DNA of 64,000 bases from Nocardioides sp. R-C-SC26 (GTDB lineage Bacteria; Actinomycetota; Actinomycetes; Propionibacteriales; Nocardioidaceae), in NCBI RefSeq assembly GCF_021246465.1, contig NZ_JAHRHK010000003.1:115025-179024 (forward strand). The letters run 5' to 3'. This document shows, one piece after another, positions 8,056 to 16,696 of this stretch. Under the pieces are notes generated by a model. The model had not been told where the DNA came from and ran no database searches. It saw only the letters and a list, made by a program, of their open reading frames with translations. The translations under genes were made by a program, and so were the position numbers. The number at the start of each line of letters is the position of its first letter. Position 1 is the first letter of the stretch.

Positions 8056-9213
8056 TCACACGGGCGAGACCCCGCCACCGACCTGCTGCGGCCGCACCAT
8101 GATCTTGGCGTGGGCCTCGGGGTCTCCGAGCACCGTGAACGCCTCCGCGACGCCGTCCAGGCCGACTCGCCCGGTCAGGAGAGGACGCGGATCCACCGTG
8201 CCGTCGGCGAGCAGCCCGAGCGTCTCGGCGAACTCGACCGGGGTGTACCCGAGCACGAACCGCAGCTCGATCTCCTTGTTGATGCCGAGCGCCGGGCGGA
8301 GCGAGTCCTGACCCATGCACACCCCGACCACCACCACGCGGCTGTAGAGCGGGGCGGCCTCCAGCACTCCGTCCAGCATGCCGGGAACGCCGACGCACTC
8401 GAAGACCACCGGCCCCGACGGACCGGCACCGAGACGCTCGGCCGCGCGCATCACGTGGTGCCAGGGCAGGAGCGGAACCGCGCGCAGCTTCTCCATGCTG
8501 CCGACGGCGAGCTCCAGCAGCCCCGGGGCGTCCAAGAACCGCGCGCCGGGCACCTCGTAGGGAGAATCGAGCGACGGATCCACCACGACGTCGGCGCCCA
8601 TCCTCTCCGCGAGAGCGCGACGGGCCGGTGAGAAGTCGCTCGCGACGACGGTGCGCACGCCCTGGGCCTTCAACATCGCGATGACGCCCAGACCGATCGG
8701 ACCGCAGCCGATGACGATCGCCACCTGGCCGCGCGCCACCGCACCACGCCGGACGGCGTGAAGTGCCACGGCCATCGGCTCGGTCATCGCCGCGATGTCG
8801 GTGTCGAGGCCGTTGGGCACCGGGAACGTCAGGGCCTGCTGCACCAGCACCTGCTCGGCGTACCCGCCGCCCAGCTTCGGCGTCAGTCCGGTCAGGTGGA
8901 CGCCGCCGTGAGCGCGAGCGATCGGCATCGCGACGACACGGGTACCGGGTCGGATCCGCGCACCCCGGCCGGCCTCGACGACCTCTCCGCAGAACTCGTG
9001 GCCCAGCACCACGGCGTCGGTGCCGCGCATGAAGTCGGCATAGCCCGACGCGGCGATCGCCTCGCCCGCCTCGTCGGCATGGTGGCGGGCGTGGAGATCG
9101 GAGCCGCAGATGCCGCACGCCAGAACGTCCAGCACCAGCTGCCCGCGGCCCGGCTCGGGCGGCGCGACGTCGCGGACCTCGAGGTCGCCGTTCTGACAGA
9201 CGACGGCGCGCAT
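8056..9213 (-). CDS. zinc-binding alcohol dehydrogenase (MDR family)
   Basis: 385 aa NAD(P)-dependent medium-chain dehydrogenase. The catalytic zinc motif is CGICGSDLHARHH (about residues 33-45), GHEFCGEV follows, and the Rossmann loop is GCGPIGLGV. The usual four-Cys structural-zinc loop is not obvious. The ATG overlaps the acyl-CoA dehydrogenase stop (TGATG), so the pair is translationally coupled, suggesting a common lipid or alcohol substrate. Exact substrate unknown. Confidence 0.9.
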   Translation of the reverse strand: MRAVVCQNGDLEVRDVAPPEPGRGQLVLDVLACGICGSDLHARHHADEAGEAIAASGYADFMRGTDAVVLGHEFCGEVVEAGRGARIRPGTRVVAMPIARAHGGVHLTGLTPKLGGGYAEQVLVQQALTFPVPNGLDTDIAAMTEPMAVALHAVRRGAVARGQVAIVIGCGPIGLGVIAMLKAQGVRTVVASDFSPARRALAERMGADVVVDPSLDSPYEVPGARFLDAPGLLELAVGSMEKLRAVPLLPWHHVMRAAERLGAGPSGPVVFECVGVPGMLDGVLEAAPLYSRVVVVGVCMGQDSLRPALGINKEIELRFVLGYTPVEFAETLGLLADGTVDPRPLLTGRVGLDGVAEAFTVLGDPEAHAKIMVRPQQVGGGVSPV

Positions 9214-10499
9214 CAGTGGTCGCCGTCCAGGTCGCGGAACTGGCTGAAGATCGTCTCGGGCAGCTCGAAGAGCGGCTCGCGACCGAGCTCGGCGCGCGCG
9301 AGCGTCGTCAGGTGGGCCTCGTCGGGGCCGTCGAAGATGCGCATCGCACGGTGCCAGCCGTAGAGCGCGGAGAGCGGCGTCGCGTCGCTGATGCCGGCCG
9401 CCCCGTGCAGCTGGATCGCGCGGTCGATGACCGAGCACACCGCACGCGGCACCGCGATCTTCGCGGCCGCGATCAGGTGCCGCGCACCCTTGTTGCCCTC
9501 GGTGTCGATGACGTGGGCGGCGTGGTGGCACAGCGCCCGCGCCTGCTCCAACTCCACGCGCGACTCCGCGATCCGCTCCCGTACCGCGCTCTGATCGGCC
9601 AACGGCCCACCGAACGCGCGGCGCTGCTGAGCGCGCTGCACCATCATCGCCAACGCCCTCTCGCCTGCGCCGAGCGCACGCATCACGTGGTGGATGCGAC
9701 CGGGGCCCAGACGCAGCTGGGCTGCCGCGAAGCCACCGCCCTCGTCGCCCAGGAGGTTGCCGACCGGGACCCGGGCACCGGTGAAGACGACCTCGTTGTG
9801 GCCGTGCTGGTCCTGGCGGCCGAAGACCGGCATCGAACGTCGGATCTCCACCCCGGGGGTGTCGACGGGGACGATCAGCATCGACTGCTGTCGGTGGGTG
9901 GCGGCGTCCGGATCGGTCTTGCCCATCACGATCAGCACCTTGCAGCGCGGGTCGGCCGCACCGGAGATCCACCACTTGCGGCCGTCCACGACGTACTCGT
10001 CGCCGTCGCGCTGGATGCGGGTCTCGATGTTGGTGGCGTCGCTCGAGGCGACCAGGGGCTCGGTCATCGCGAACGCCGAGCGGATCTCGCCAGCCAGCAG
10101 CGGCTCCATCCACTGTCGCTTCTGGTCCTCCGTACCGACCAGGTGAAGCAGTTCCATGTTGCCGGTGTCGGGCGCCTGGCAGTTCAGCGCCTCCGGCGCG
10201 AGCTCTCCGCTCCACCCCGACAACTCGGCGATCGGCGCGTACTCGAGCTGGGTCAAGCCGCTCTCGTGCGGGAGGAAGAGGTTCCACAGACCGCGGGCGC
10301 GTGCCTTGGCCTTGAGCTCCTCGACGACGGGGGGCAGCGTGTGGTCACCAGCCGGCGCGTCGTGCCGGTACTGCTCATAGGCCCGCTCGGCGGGGAACAC
10401 CTCCTCGCGCATGAAGGCGAGCATCTCCTCGTAGAGTCGCACCGCCTTCTCGCTCGGCGCGGCGTAGGCGGGATACATCCCGGAGGGTCCGAACGGCAT
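9213..10499 (-). CDS. acyl-CoA dehydrogenase
   Basis: 428 aa FAD-dependent acyl-CoA dehydrogenase of the long (FadE-like) type. It has the signatures FAMTEPLVASSDATN (flavin/substrate) and QLHGAAGISDATPLS near the C-terminus. It would introduce the alpha-beta double bond in an acyl-CoA. AGGAG lies 8 nt before the ATG. First gene of a two-gene operon with the downstream alcohol dehydrogenase. Confidence 0.92.
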   Translation of the reverse strand: MPFGPSGMYPAYAAPSEKAVRLYEEMLAFMREEVFPAERAYEQYRHDAPAGDHTLPPVVEELKAKARARGLWNLFLPHESGLTQLEYAPIAELSGWSGELAPEALNCQAPDTGNMELLHLVGTEDQKRQWMEPLLAGEIRSAFAMTEPLVASSDATNIETRIQRDGDEYVVDGRKWWISGAADPRCKVLIVMGKTDPDAATHRQQSMLIVPVDTPGVEIRRSMPVFGRQDQHGHNEVVFTGARVPVGNLLGDEGGGFAAAQLRLGPGRIHHVMRALGAGERALAMMVQRAQQRRAFGGPLADQSAVRERIAESRVELEQARALCHHAAHVIDTEGNKGARHLIAAAKIAVPRAVCSVIDRAIQLHGAAGISDATPLSALYGWHRAMRIFDGPDEAHLTTLARAELGREPLFELPETIFSQFRDLDGDH

Positions 10500-10663
10500 C
10501 AGCAGACTCCTGTGATCGGCGACGGTGAGATCACGAGGACGCCGTCGGCGCAGAGCGCTCGCGTCCGCGGGACGCCTCACTATGGCAGGGCTCACGTCGG
10601 CCCTGCCCCGGCGCTGAGGGGAACCGACGGCGCGATCGGCGCCTGCGGAGTAAGTTGACGGGC

Positions 10664-11584
10664 ATGGCCGGGGGGGACCCGCGAGGCGCCGACGACCCGG
10701 CGGCTGACCTTCTGGCGCGCTGGCAGGCCCACCACACGGGAGAGCCGCCGGGCGATGCCGCACGCGATGCGGCCCGTTCCGACGCGCCCCCGCCGTCGGC
10801 GGAGCACTCGACCGTCGACCGCGACGCTCGCGCCCCTGCGAGCCGGTCGGCGCCCTCCGATGCCGGCGCTGAGTCGCACGCCGCCACGGTGGACGACGCA
10901 CTCGCGTCGAACTCGCCCGCCCCGTCCGCCGTCGACGCCGCCCGGCCTGATCCCGCTCACGACGAGCCGGAGGGCAGTGGCCGGCCGCGCGCGCCGATGT
11001 CGTCACGCGGCGACAATCCGTTCGGCGACGGGCGACCCGGCCGACGGCTGAGCGCCCGCGCTCCGCGCGGAGTCGAGGCCGGTGCAGGCCGTCCCGTCGG
11101 CCGACGTGCCACCGAGCACCCCACAAGTCCGGCACCCGAACCTCCGCCGACCCTCGGCCCGTCGATGAACGTCGACTTCTCGCCGCGCCGGGGCACTCGC
11201 CGAGTCACCGGCGTGCTGTTGTTGGTCACGCTGGTCGCCACCGCCGGCGCCGGATGGGTCGCCTACGACGAGCCGACGACGCTGACGATCGGGCTGGCCT
11301 GCACCCTGCTGTCCGTGACGCTCGCGATCTCCGGCGCCCGCGCCGGCGCATCGACGATGGAGTTGTCGACCCGTGGCGGCCAGCTCGAAGTGCGCCGCGG
11401 ATCGCGGCGCGAGATCTTCGACCTGACCAGCAGGTACACCCAGATCGAGGTCGTCGGGGCGCCGGGTCGCCGCGGCTGGAAGGTGCTGCTCGGCCGCTTC
11501 GGACGCGATCCCCTCGTCATCGACTCCTCCGTCGTCGATCCCCGCACCTTCACCGAGGCGCTGCAGCGCTACCGGCGCGACTGA
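10664..11584 (+). CDS. membrane protein with disordered N-terminus
   Basis: 306 aa. Residues 1-170 are Pro/Ala/Asp/Arg-rich low complexity. Two membrane helices follow (about 185-205 and 213-232), then a basic soluble domain of about 75 residues that looks like a bacterial PH-like or DUF membrane-associated fold. The ATG lies 7 nt after TAAGTT, so it is likely leaderless. It is divergent from the acyl-CoA dehydrogenase. Function unknown. Confidence 0.72.
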   Translation: MAGGDPRGADDPAADLLARWQAHHTGEPPGDAARDAARSDAPPPSAEHSTVDRDARAPASRSAPSDAGAESHAATVDDALASNSPAPSAVDAARPDPAHDEPEGSGRPRAPMSSRGDNPFGDGRPGRRLSARAPRGVEAGAGRPVGRRATEHPTSPAPEPPPTLGPSMNVDFSPRRGTRRVTGVLLLVTLVATAGAGWVAYDEPTTLTIGLACTLLSVTLAISGARAGASTMELSTRGGQLEVRRGSRREIFDLTSRYTQIEVVGAPGRRGWKVLLGRFGRDPLVIDSSVVDPRTFTEALQRYRRD

Positions 11585-11624
11585 CCTTCCCGGCCTCCCC
11601 GGCGACCGCCGCCCTCGGCCGAAC

Positions 11625-11638
11625 GAGAACGTGTTCTA
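11625..11638. promoter_or_regulatory. KstR-like palindromic operator over thioesterase promoter
   Basis: AGAAC-GT-GTTCT inverted repeat. It matches the AAC-nn-GTT core of TetR-type lipid/steroid repressors of the KstR class. It directly abuts a TACAGT -10 box (11637-11642), which in turn is 6 nt before a GTG. Binding here would block RNA polymerase. The repressor itself is not in the window. Confidence 0.5.
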
Positions 11639-11648
11639 CAGTGCGGCC

Positions 11649-12326
11649 GTGGACATCGCGTCGGGATTCATCAAGGACGACGCCTCACCGGAGCAGGTGG
11701 CCGCGGAACGCGCGCTGTACGAGCCTCTCGCGGAGGCCGTTCGCCAGTTGGTCGACGCGTCGATCCGCACCACGGTCGACGCCGACGAGGTGCGCGCCGT
11801 GACCGAGGATCTCGAACGCCTCGCCGCACGCCTGCAGCGCTCGCAACTGCCGGGTGCGTACGGCGTCCGCTACGGGAGCGACGGCACGGGCCGGCCGTGG
11901 GGCAACACCGTGGTGGGCGTCCGCAACCCGGCCGCGCCTCCGCTGCGTACCGTGAAGGACGCCGAGACACTGGGCAACGTCTCGGCCGACTTCCACCTCG
12001 GCGCGGCCTACGAGGGGCCGCCGAGCCATGTGCACGGCGGCGTCCTCGCGCTCGTGCTCGACCAGATGCTCGGCGAGGCCGCGGGCGCCGGCGGGCGTCC
12101 CGGGATGACGGCGACCTACACCGTCACCTACCGACGTCCGACGCCGTTGGGCGCCCTCTCCGCACGTGCGTGGATCTCCCGCACGGAGGGTCACAAGACC
12201 TGGGCCGCCGGCGAGATCAGCGGGCCTGACGGCGTCACCGTCGAGGCCGAGGGTCTCTTCGTGCTCCCCCGCTGGGCGCGCGAGGCCGGCGGCACCGACT
12301 CCCCGGACGCGCCGCACTACTTCTGA
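11649..12326 (+). CDS. PaaI-family hotdog thioesterase
   Basis: About 225 aa. The C-terminal hotdog domain contains HVHGGVLALVLDQMLGEAA, the typical PaaI-type helix with HGG, and VTYRRPTPLG. The N-terminal 80 residues are a helical extension as in actinobacterial homologues. It hydrolyses acyl-CoA of unknown chain. A leaderless start at GTG 11649 is preferred because of the -10 box spacing; GTG 11631 would extend it and overlap the operator. Confidence 0.85.
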   Translation: MDIASGFIKDDASPEQVAAERALYEPLAEAVRQLVDASIRTTVDADEVRAVTEDLERLAARLQRSQLPGAYGVRYGSDGTGRPWGNTVVGVRNPAAPPLRTVKDAETLGNVSADFHLGAAYEGPPSHVHGGVLALVLDQMLGEAAGAGGRPGMTATYTVTYRRPTPLGALSARAWISRTEGHKTWAAGEISGPDGVTVEAEGLFVLPRWAREAGGTDSPDAPHYF

Positions 12327-12332
12327 GCGCTC

Positions 12333-12378
12333 GGTGGTCGAGGTACCCGAGCGCCGGCGAGGGCCTCGAGACCCCACC
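12333..12378. repeat. REP-like inverted repeat between convergent genes
   Basis: GGTGGTCGAGGTA...CCTCGAGACCCCACC forms an imperfect stem resembling the dispersed GGTCGAG/CTCGAGACC palindromes common between Nocardioides/Aeromicrobium-type genes. It sits between two converging genes and can serve as a bidirectional terminator. Confidence 0.5.
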
Positions 12379-12398
12379 GGCCACGGCAGGCGAGACGC

Positions 12399-13880
12399 TC
12401 AGACCTTCACGCCGCGCACGTGCGAGTCGGTGAGGCGGACCTCTTCGGCGGCGTTCGCCTCGAGCTCCTCACGCCGAGCGAGCTCGGCGGCGGCGTCGTA
12501 CTCACCGGGCGCCGATACCAGGTCGGTCGCGCCGCGGTCGAGCATCGCGAGCGCCGTGCGCGCGAAGATCTGCTGCTCGGTCGCCGTCCGCTCGGAGCGA
12601 CCTCGTCCCAGGAACGAGACGAACCAGTGGCCCAGCGCCGAGACGCGGTTCTTGAAGCCGGTGATGTACACGAGGTGGACGGCGAGCCACATCAGCCAGG
12701 CAACGAACCCGGTCAGGCGCACCTTGCCGATCACCGCGACCGCCTTGAACCGGCTGATCGTGGCCATCGAGCCCTTGTCGAAGTACTTGAACGGCTTCTG
12801 GGCGGGCTTGCCGTGCAGCCGACCCTGGATCTCCTTGGCGGCGTACTTCGCGCCCTGGATGGCGACCTGCGCGACGCCGGGCAGGTTGTCGAGGGAGATC
12901 ATGTCGCCGACGACGAACACCTCGGGGTGTCCGGGGAGCGTGAGGTCGGGATTCACGCCGATCCGCCCCGAGCGGTCGAGCGGCGCACCGGTCTGCTCGG
13001 CGAGCGTCCGCGCCAACGGGCTGGCCTGCACACCCGCCGCCCACACCTTGGTGACGGCGTCGACGCGCTCGACGCGGTCGTCCTTGAACTTGACCGTCAG
13101 GCCGCGCTCGTCGACGTCGGTCACCATCGCGCCGAGCATCACCTCGACACCGAGGCGCTCCAGGCCGCGCTTGGTCCAGTCGCCCAGGCGTGCACCGAAC
13201 GGCGGCAGCACCTGCGGGGCGGCGTCCACGAGGACGACACGCGCCGTGCGGGTGTTGATCGCGCGGAAGTCGCGCTTGAGGGTGCGGTGCGCGAGCTCGG
13301 CGATCTGACCGGCCATCTCGACACCGGTCGGGCCGGCACCCACGACGACGAACGTCAACAGGTGGTCGACGTTCTCTCCCCGGCTGGCCCCGAGCTCGGC
13401 GAGCTCGAAGGCGCCGAAGATGCGGCCGCGTAGCTCCAGCGCGTCGTCGATGCTCTTCATCCCGGGGGCGTAGACCGCGAAGTGGTCGTTGCCGAAGTAG
13501 GACTGGCCGGCGCCGGCGGCGACGATCAGCGAGTCGTAGGAGTGCACCGTCTCGCGGCCCAGCACGTGCGAGGTCACGGTCTGCGCCTCGAGGTCGATGC
13601 CGGTGACCTCGCCGAGCAGCACCTGCGCGTTCTTCTGCCGCGCGAGGATCTCGCGAGTCGGCGGCGCGATCTCGCCTTCGGAGAGGATGCCGGTCGCCAC
13701 CTGGTAGAGCAACGGCTGGAAGAGATGGTGGGTGGTCTTGGCGATCATGGTGACGTCGACATCGGCGCGCTTGAGCGCGGACGTGCCGAAGAGGCCACCG
13801 AATCCAGAGCCGATCACGACCACGTGGTGCCGATCGCTGCGGCGCTCGGCCACACGGTCCTCGGGCTGATGTGAGCTCAT
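12399..13880 (-). CDS. ndh: type II NADH:quinone oxidoreductase (NDH-2)
   Basis: 493 aa single-subunit flavoprotein passing electrons from NADH to menaquinone without proton pumping. The FAD Rossmann motif is VVIGSGFGGLFG (about residues 20-31) and the NADH-binding motif is VVVGAGPTGVEMAG. The C-terminal FAD contact is VFVVGDM, followed by a hydrophobic/amphipathic membrane-anchoring helix (LTGFVAWLMWLAVHLVYI). AAGGA precedes the ATG by 6 nt. Single gene. Confidence 0.93.
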   Translation of the reverse strand: MSSHQPEDRVAERRSDRHHVVVIGSGFGGLFGTSALKRADVDVTMIAKTTHHLFQPLLYQVATGILSEGEIAPPTREILARQKNAQVLLGEVTGIDLEAQTVTSHVLGRETVHSYDSLIVAAGAGQSYFGNDHFAVYAPGMKSIDDALELRGRIFGAFELAELGASRGENVDHLLTFVVVGAGPTGVEMAGQIAELAHRTLKRDFRAINTRTARVVLVDAAPQVLPPFGARLGDWTKRGLERLGVEVMLGAMVTDVDERGLTVKFKDDRVERVDAVTKVWAAGVQASPLARTLAEQTGAPLDRSGRIGVNPDLTLPGHPEVFVVGDMISLDNLPGVAQVAIQGAKYAAKEIQGRLHGKPAQKPFKYFDKGSMATISRFKAVAVIGKVRLTGFVAWLMWLAVHLVYITGFKNRVSALGHWFVSFLGRGRSERTATEQQIFARTALAMLDRGATDLVSAPGEYDAAAELARREELEANAAEEVRLTDSHVRGVKV

Positions 13881-13901
13881 GCCATTCCTTACCTGGATCT
13901 T

Positions 13902-13927
13902 CGGCGTCACCGTCCGGCGTCACCGTG
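13902..13927. repeat. tandem 13-bp repeat upstream of ndh
   Basis: Two adjacent copies of CGGCGTCACCGT plus one base, immediately 5' of ndh. Their position fits paired regulator sites for ndh, but no known consensus is recognised. The rest of the 345-bp gap contains one CCCGGCC/GGCCGGG hairpin (about 13,938-13,955) and the promoter described next. Confidence 0.4.
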
Positions 13928-14107
13928 GGGGCCGCTGCCCGGCCTCAGGCCGGGGCCCTTCATCTGCGCCTATTCTTCCGTCGCAGCACCTCTCGGCGCA
14001 CACCCTCGACGGCGTCTGGTGCGTCACAATCGGCCGCCACGCGGCCTCGGGGCGGGCCGCCTACCGGCGCGGACCACGACGAGGTGGGAGAATTTTCAAG
14101 CGCCTGC

Positions 14108-14134
14108 GTTTGCCCGGCACTCGGGGATGGGTAC
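14108..14134 (+). promoter_or_regulatory. sigma-B-like promoter
   Basis: GTTT, a 17-nt spacer, then GGGTAC. This matches the GTTT-N14-17-GGGTA(T/C) consensus of actinobacterial group-3 (sigma-B/F-type) stress factors. It points at the ATPase regulator gene starting at 14,226, leaving a leader of about 85 nt. Prediction from motif only. Confidence 0.5.
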
Positions 14135-14225
14135 ACGCCGGGGGATTCGGCTCCGCCGACTCACCCGCCCAGCGGTCGGCTCGCCGACCAGAGACCGCCG
14201 ACCAGCTCGACTCCCGGAGATCCCC

Positions 14226-15155
14226 GTGCCGCTCAACAGGCTCGCCCTGTCGCTGGGCGCTGGGCCGCGCAGTGTGCAGGAGGCACGGCGTTGGGTGGTC
14301 GAGACCTTCACCGAGATCGGCCGTGAGGATCTCCTCGAGTGCGCCGAGCTGGGGGTCTCCGAACTGGTCACCAATGCGCTCCTCCACGCCGTGCCGCCCA
14401 TCCGAGTCCAGGTGCGCGGCACGCACGAGCACCCCCGCATCGAGGTCCGCGACGGCTCGATCGATCCGCCGGTGATGACGATCGCGGAGGCCTCGGACGA
14501 GATCGACGACCTGCTCCTCACGTTCGGCCGGGGCCTGAGCATCGTGGCGCGTGCCTCCGACGCGTGGGGAACCATGCTGGAGGACGACGGCAAGACGGTG
14601 TGGTTCGCACCCGCTCGCGGGTTCTCCGATGACGACGGGCCCGCCGGCACCCTCTCGGGCGCAGCCGACGGAGACTCCACACCCCCTGACGCCGAGGCCG
14701 AGGTGCACCTGCTCGGCGTGCCGGTCGCGGACTATCTGGCTTTCCACCGGCACTTCCGCGAGCTGCGCCGCGAGGTCGGGCTCCTCACCCTGGCGCACGC
14801 CGGCGACTACCCGCTCGCGCGTGATCTCTCGGCCCACTTCGACACCCTGGGCCGTGAGCTCTCCCTCAGCGTCGGGCATCCCGACATCACGGCGGCGATC
14901 GATGCCGGGCGCGAGGTGACCGACGTCCACCTGCGGGTGCCCGACGACGTCGCCGGCGCGGTGGCTCGGTTCGGCGAGCTGCTCGACCTCACCGACGAGT
15001 TCTGCCGCCAGGAACGGATGCTCTCGCTGGCGCGTACCCCGCACGAACGTGACTTCCAGACCTGGTTCCTGGGCGAGGTCGTGCGCCAGCTGCGCGGAGA
15101 GCGACCGCGGGCGTGGTCGACGGCGTCGGGGCGTGAGTGCGCCTCGGCCCACTGA
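14226..15155 (+). CDS. ATP-binding (HATPase_c) regulatory protein
   Basis: 309 aa. The N-terminal RsbW-like ATPase domain has the N-box ELGVSELVTNALLHA and G2-like GRGLSIVARA (residues about 35-130). A C-terminal four-helix-like region of about 150 residues follows, as in actinobacterial regulators that pair with PP2C phosphatases or STAS proteins. GGAG lies 6 nt before the GTG. The upstream sigma-B-like promoter suggests feedback within a stress-sigma network, with the 5.3-6.1 kb genes as possible partners. Confidence 0.75.
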   Translation: MPLNRLALSLGAGPRSVQEARRWVVETFTEIGREDLLECAELGVSELVTNALLHAVPPIRVQVRGTHEHPRIEVRDGSIDPPVMTIAEASDEIDDLLLTFGRGLSIVARASDAWGTMLEDDGKTVWFAPARGFSDDDGPAGTLSGAADGDSTPPDAEAEVHLLGVPVADYLAFHRHFRELRREVGLLTLAHAGDYPLARDLSAHFDTLGRELSLSVGHPDITAAIDAGREVTDVHLRVPDDVAGAVARFGELLDLTDEFCRQERMLSLARTPHERDFQTWFLGEVVRQLRGERPRAWSTASGRECASAH

Positions 15156-15226
15156 GCGGTTCTGCCGCGAGAGAGCCCTCGCAGCGCCGGTCCTCGGTCT
15201 GATTCACTCACCGTCGTGAGGTCATC

Positions 15227-15667
15227 GTGAGCGCCGTGGAACGGAGGGATGCACCGACGCGGCCCACCGCGGCGCTCAGCATCGCGGTCGCGGCCGGCGG
15301 GGCCATCGGTGCGCTGGCCCGCTGGGGCGTCGACGTCGCTGCCGGCGGCGGCGACGCACTGGTGTGGGCGACCGTCGCGATCAACGTGGGCGGCTCCGCG
15401 CTGCTGGCCGCGCTGCCGGCGCTCGCGCTGGTGCGCCGTTCGGCGTGGTGGGCGACGGCGCTCGGACCGGGCGTGCTGGGCGGCTTCACCACGATGTCGG
15501 CGTGCGCCGAGCAGGCCCGGGCCCTGATCGCCGAGGATCGTCTGGCGGTCGCGGGCGGCTACCTCGGCGCGACGGTGCTCGGGGGCGCCCTCGCCGTCGC
15601 GATCGTGCACGCGATGGTTCGCCGTCGGCCGACCGAGCCTGGGGGCCTTCGCGAGGTGCGGCCGTGA
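15227..15667 (+). CDS. crcB: fluoride exporter CrcB/FluC subunit 1
   Basis: 146 aa with four predicted membrane helices. Signature residues are GAIGALARWGV in helix 1, INVGGSALL in helix 2 and GGFTTMSACA in the conserved GGFTTFS position. It exports F-. The GTG is preceded by GAGG. Its stop overlaps the start of a second CrcB gene (GTGA), so the channel is probably a heterodimer. Confidence 0.9.
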   Translation: MSAVERRDAPTRPTAALSIAVAAGGAIGALARWGVDVAAGGGDALVWATVAINVGGSALLAALPALALVRRSAWWATALGPGVLGGFTTMSACAEQARALIAEDRLAVAGGYLGATVLGGALAVAIVHAMVRRRPTEPGGLREVRP

Positions 15668-16008
15668 CGCCACTGCTCGTAGTGCTCGGCGCGGTGCTCG
15701 GCGGCCCGGCTCGGCTGTGGACGACCGCACTCCTCGACCGACCGCCGACCCGCGGGTGGCCGCGCGGCACGCTCGCCGTCAACGTCGCCGGATCGGGGCT
15801 CCTCGGTCTCTTCTCGGCGCTGGCGCTCGCCGACGCCGCCGCGGCTCTCCTCGGTGTCGGCTTCTGCGGCACCTTCACCACCTACTCCGCCTTCGCGGTG
15901 CAGACCCACCGGCTCGGACGGCGCGGGGTGGCGTACGCCGTCACGACGCTGACCACCTGCATCGTCGCCGCGACGATCGGAGCGGTCGCCGGTGGGGCGT
16001 TGACCTGA
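15664..16008 (+). CDS. crcB: fluoride exporter CrcB/FluC subunit 2
   Basis: 114 aa. It has the same fold with ARLWTTALL, LAVNVAGSGLLG and GFCGTFTTYSAFA, the last holding the conserved central Na+-site region. Translationally coupled to the first subunit. Paired short CrcB genes form dual-topology-derived heterodimers in many Gram-positives. No convincing crcB fluoride riboswitch is visible upstream of the pair. Confidence 0.9.
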   Translation: MTPLLVVLGAVLGGPARLWTTALLDRPPTRGWPRGTLAVNVAGSGLLGLFSALALADAAAALLGVGFCGTFTTYSAFAVQTHRLGRRGVAYAVTTLTTCIVAATIGAVAGGALT

Positions 16009-16050
16009 GCTGGCGGGTGCTGGTCGCCAGGCCCGGGGGGTCGCGCTCGA

Positions 16051-16407
16051 TCAGCCGTAGCCCAGGGCGTGCAGGCGATCGTCGTCGATACCGAAGTGGT
16101 GGGCCACCTCGTGCACGACGGTGATCCGCACCTCGTCGCGCAACTCGTCCTCGCTCCGGCAGAAGTCGAGCAGGGGGTTGCGGAAGATGAAGATCCGGTC
16201 GGGCAGATGACCGCCGTACATGTCGTTGCGCTCGGTCAGGGAGATGCCGTCGTAGAGCCCGAGGGTGTCGGCGGGCTGGGTCTCGGGCGGTTCGTCCTCC
16301 ACCAGCACCACGACGTTGTGCACCAAGGCGGCGAGCTCGTCGGGGATCTGGTCGAGCGCCTCGTCGACCAGGGCGTCGAAGCGCTCGGCGGACATCTCGA
16401 TCGGCAC
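16051..16407 (-). CDS. minimal metallopeptidase with HExxH motif
   Basis: About 118 aa. The zinc motif HEVAHHFGIDD lies near the C-terminus, preceded by IFRNPLLDF, matching the short actinobacterial metallopeptidase family (formerly DUF1025). Protease activity is predicted, substrate unknown. The start is GTG 16,407 or ATG 16,395; neither has a strong ribosome-binding site. It lies just downstream of tRNA-Asp. Confidence 0.85.
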   Translation of the reverse strand: MPIEMSAERFDALVDEALDQIPDELAALVHNVVVLVEDEPPETQPADTLGLYDGISLTERNDMYGGHLPDRIFIFRNPLLDFCRSEDELRDEVRITVVHEVAHHFGIDDDRLHALGYG

Positions 16408-16458
16408 GTGGCCATCGTGCCAGCACGCGCCAGCGGCACATCGGAACGCAAATGGCAC

Positions 16459-16484
16459 TGAGCCGGCTCCGAAGAACCGGCTCA
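16459..16484 (-). terminator. stem-loop after tRNA-Asp
   Basis: TGAGCCGG/CCGGCTCA 8-bp stem with a 10-nt loop, 9 bp beyond the tRNA 3' end. Probable terminator of the tRNA transcript. Confidence 0.6.
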
Positions 16485-16492
16485 GCACTGTG

Positions 16493-16566
16493 CGACCCCG
16501 ACGGGACTCGAACCCGCGGCCTCCGCCGTGACAGGGCGGCGCGCTAACCAACTGCGCTACGGGGCC
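16493..16566 (-). tRNA. tRNA-Asp (anticodon GTC)
   Basis: 74 nt. Acceptor GGCCCCG pairs with CGGGGTC; D-arm TAGCGCAGTTGGTTAGCGC, anticodon loop CTGTCAC, T-loop TTCGAGT, discriminator G73 as required for Asp. CCA not encoded. Confidence 0.95.
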
Positions 16567-16648
16567 AGGTTTCCCCTGCTGAAGCAGGAGCGAGGGAACT
16601 CTAACGCACCATCAGCCGGAGCGCCCAATCGCACCCCAGCCCCGACGA

Positions 16649-16692
16649 CGAACGGCCCGCACCGGGCGTTGCGCCTGGGAGCGGACCGTTCG
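16649..16692. repeat. 44-bp two-tier hairpin beside attachment site
   Basis: The outer 12-nt arms (16649-16660 and 16681-16692) pair with one mismatch. Inside, CCGGGCG pairs with CGCCTGG (one G-T). It lies 4 bp from the tRNA 3' fragment. It could be the transcription terminator of a tRNA gene that once lay here, or an attachment-arm structure. Confidence 0.5.
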
Positions 16693-16696
16693 ATGC

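Noticed and set aside
12502-13923. 473-codon minus-strand frame across ndh
   Set aside because: Out-of-frame shadow of the type II NADH dehydrogenase gene.
15156-15226. Possible fluoride riboswitch upstream of the crcB pair
   Set aside because: Only a CTGAT-like fragment is present; the conserved GGCGATGGTGTTC...pseudoknot core is missing.
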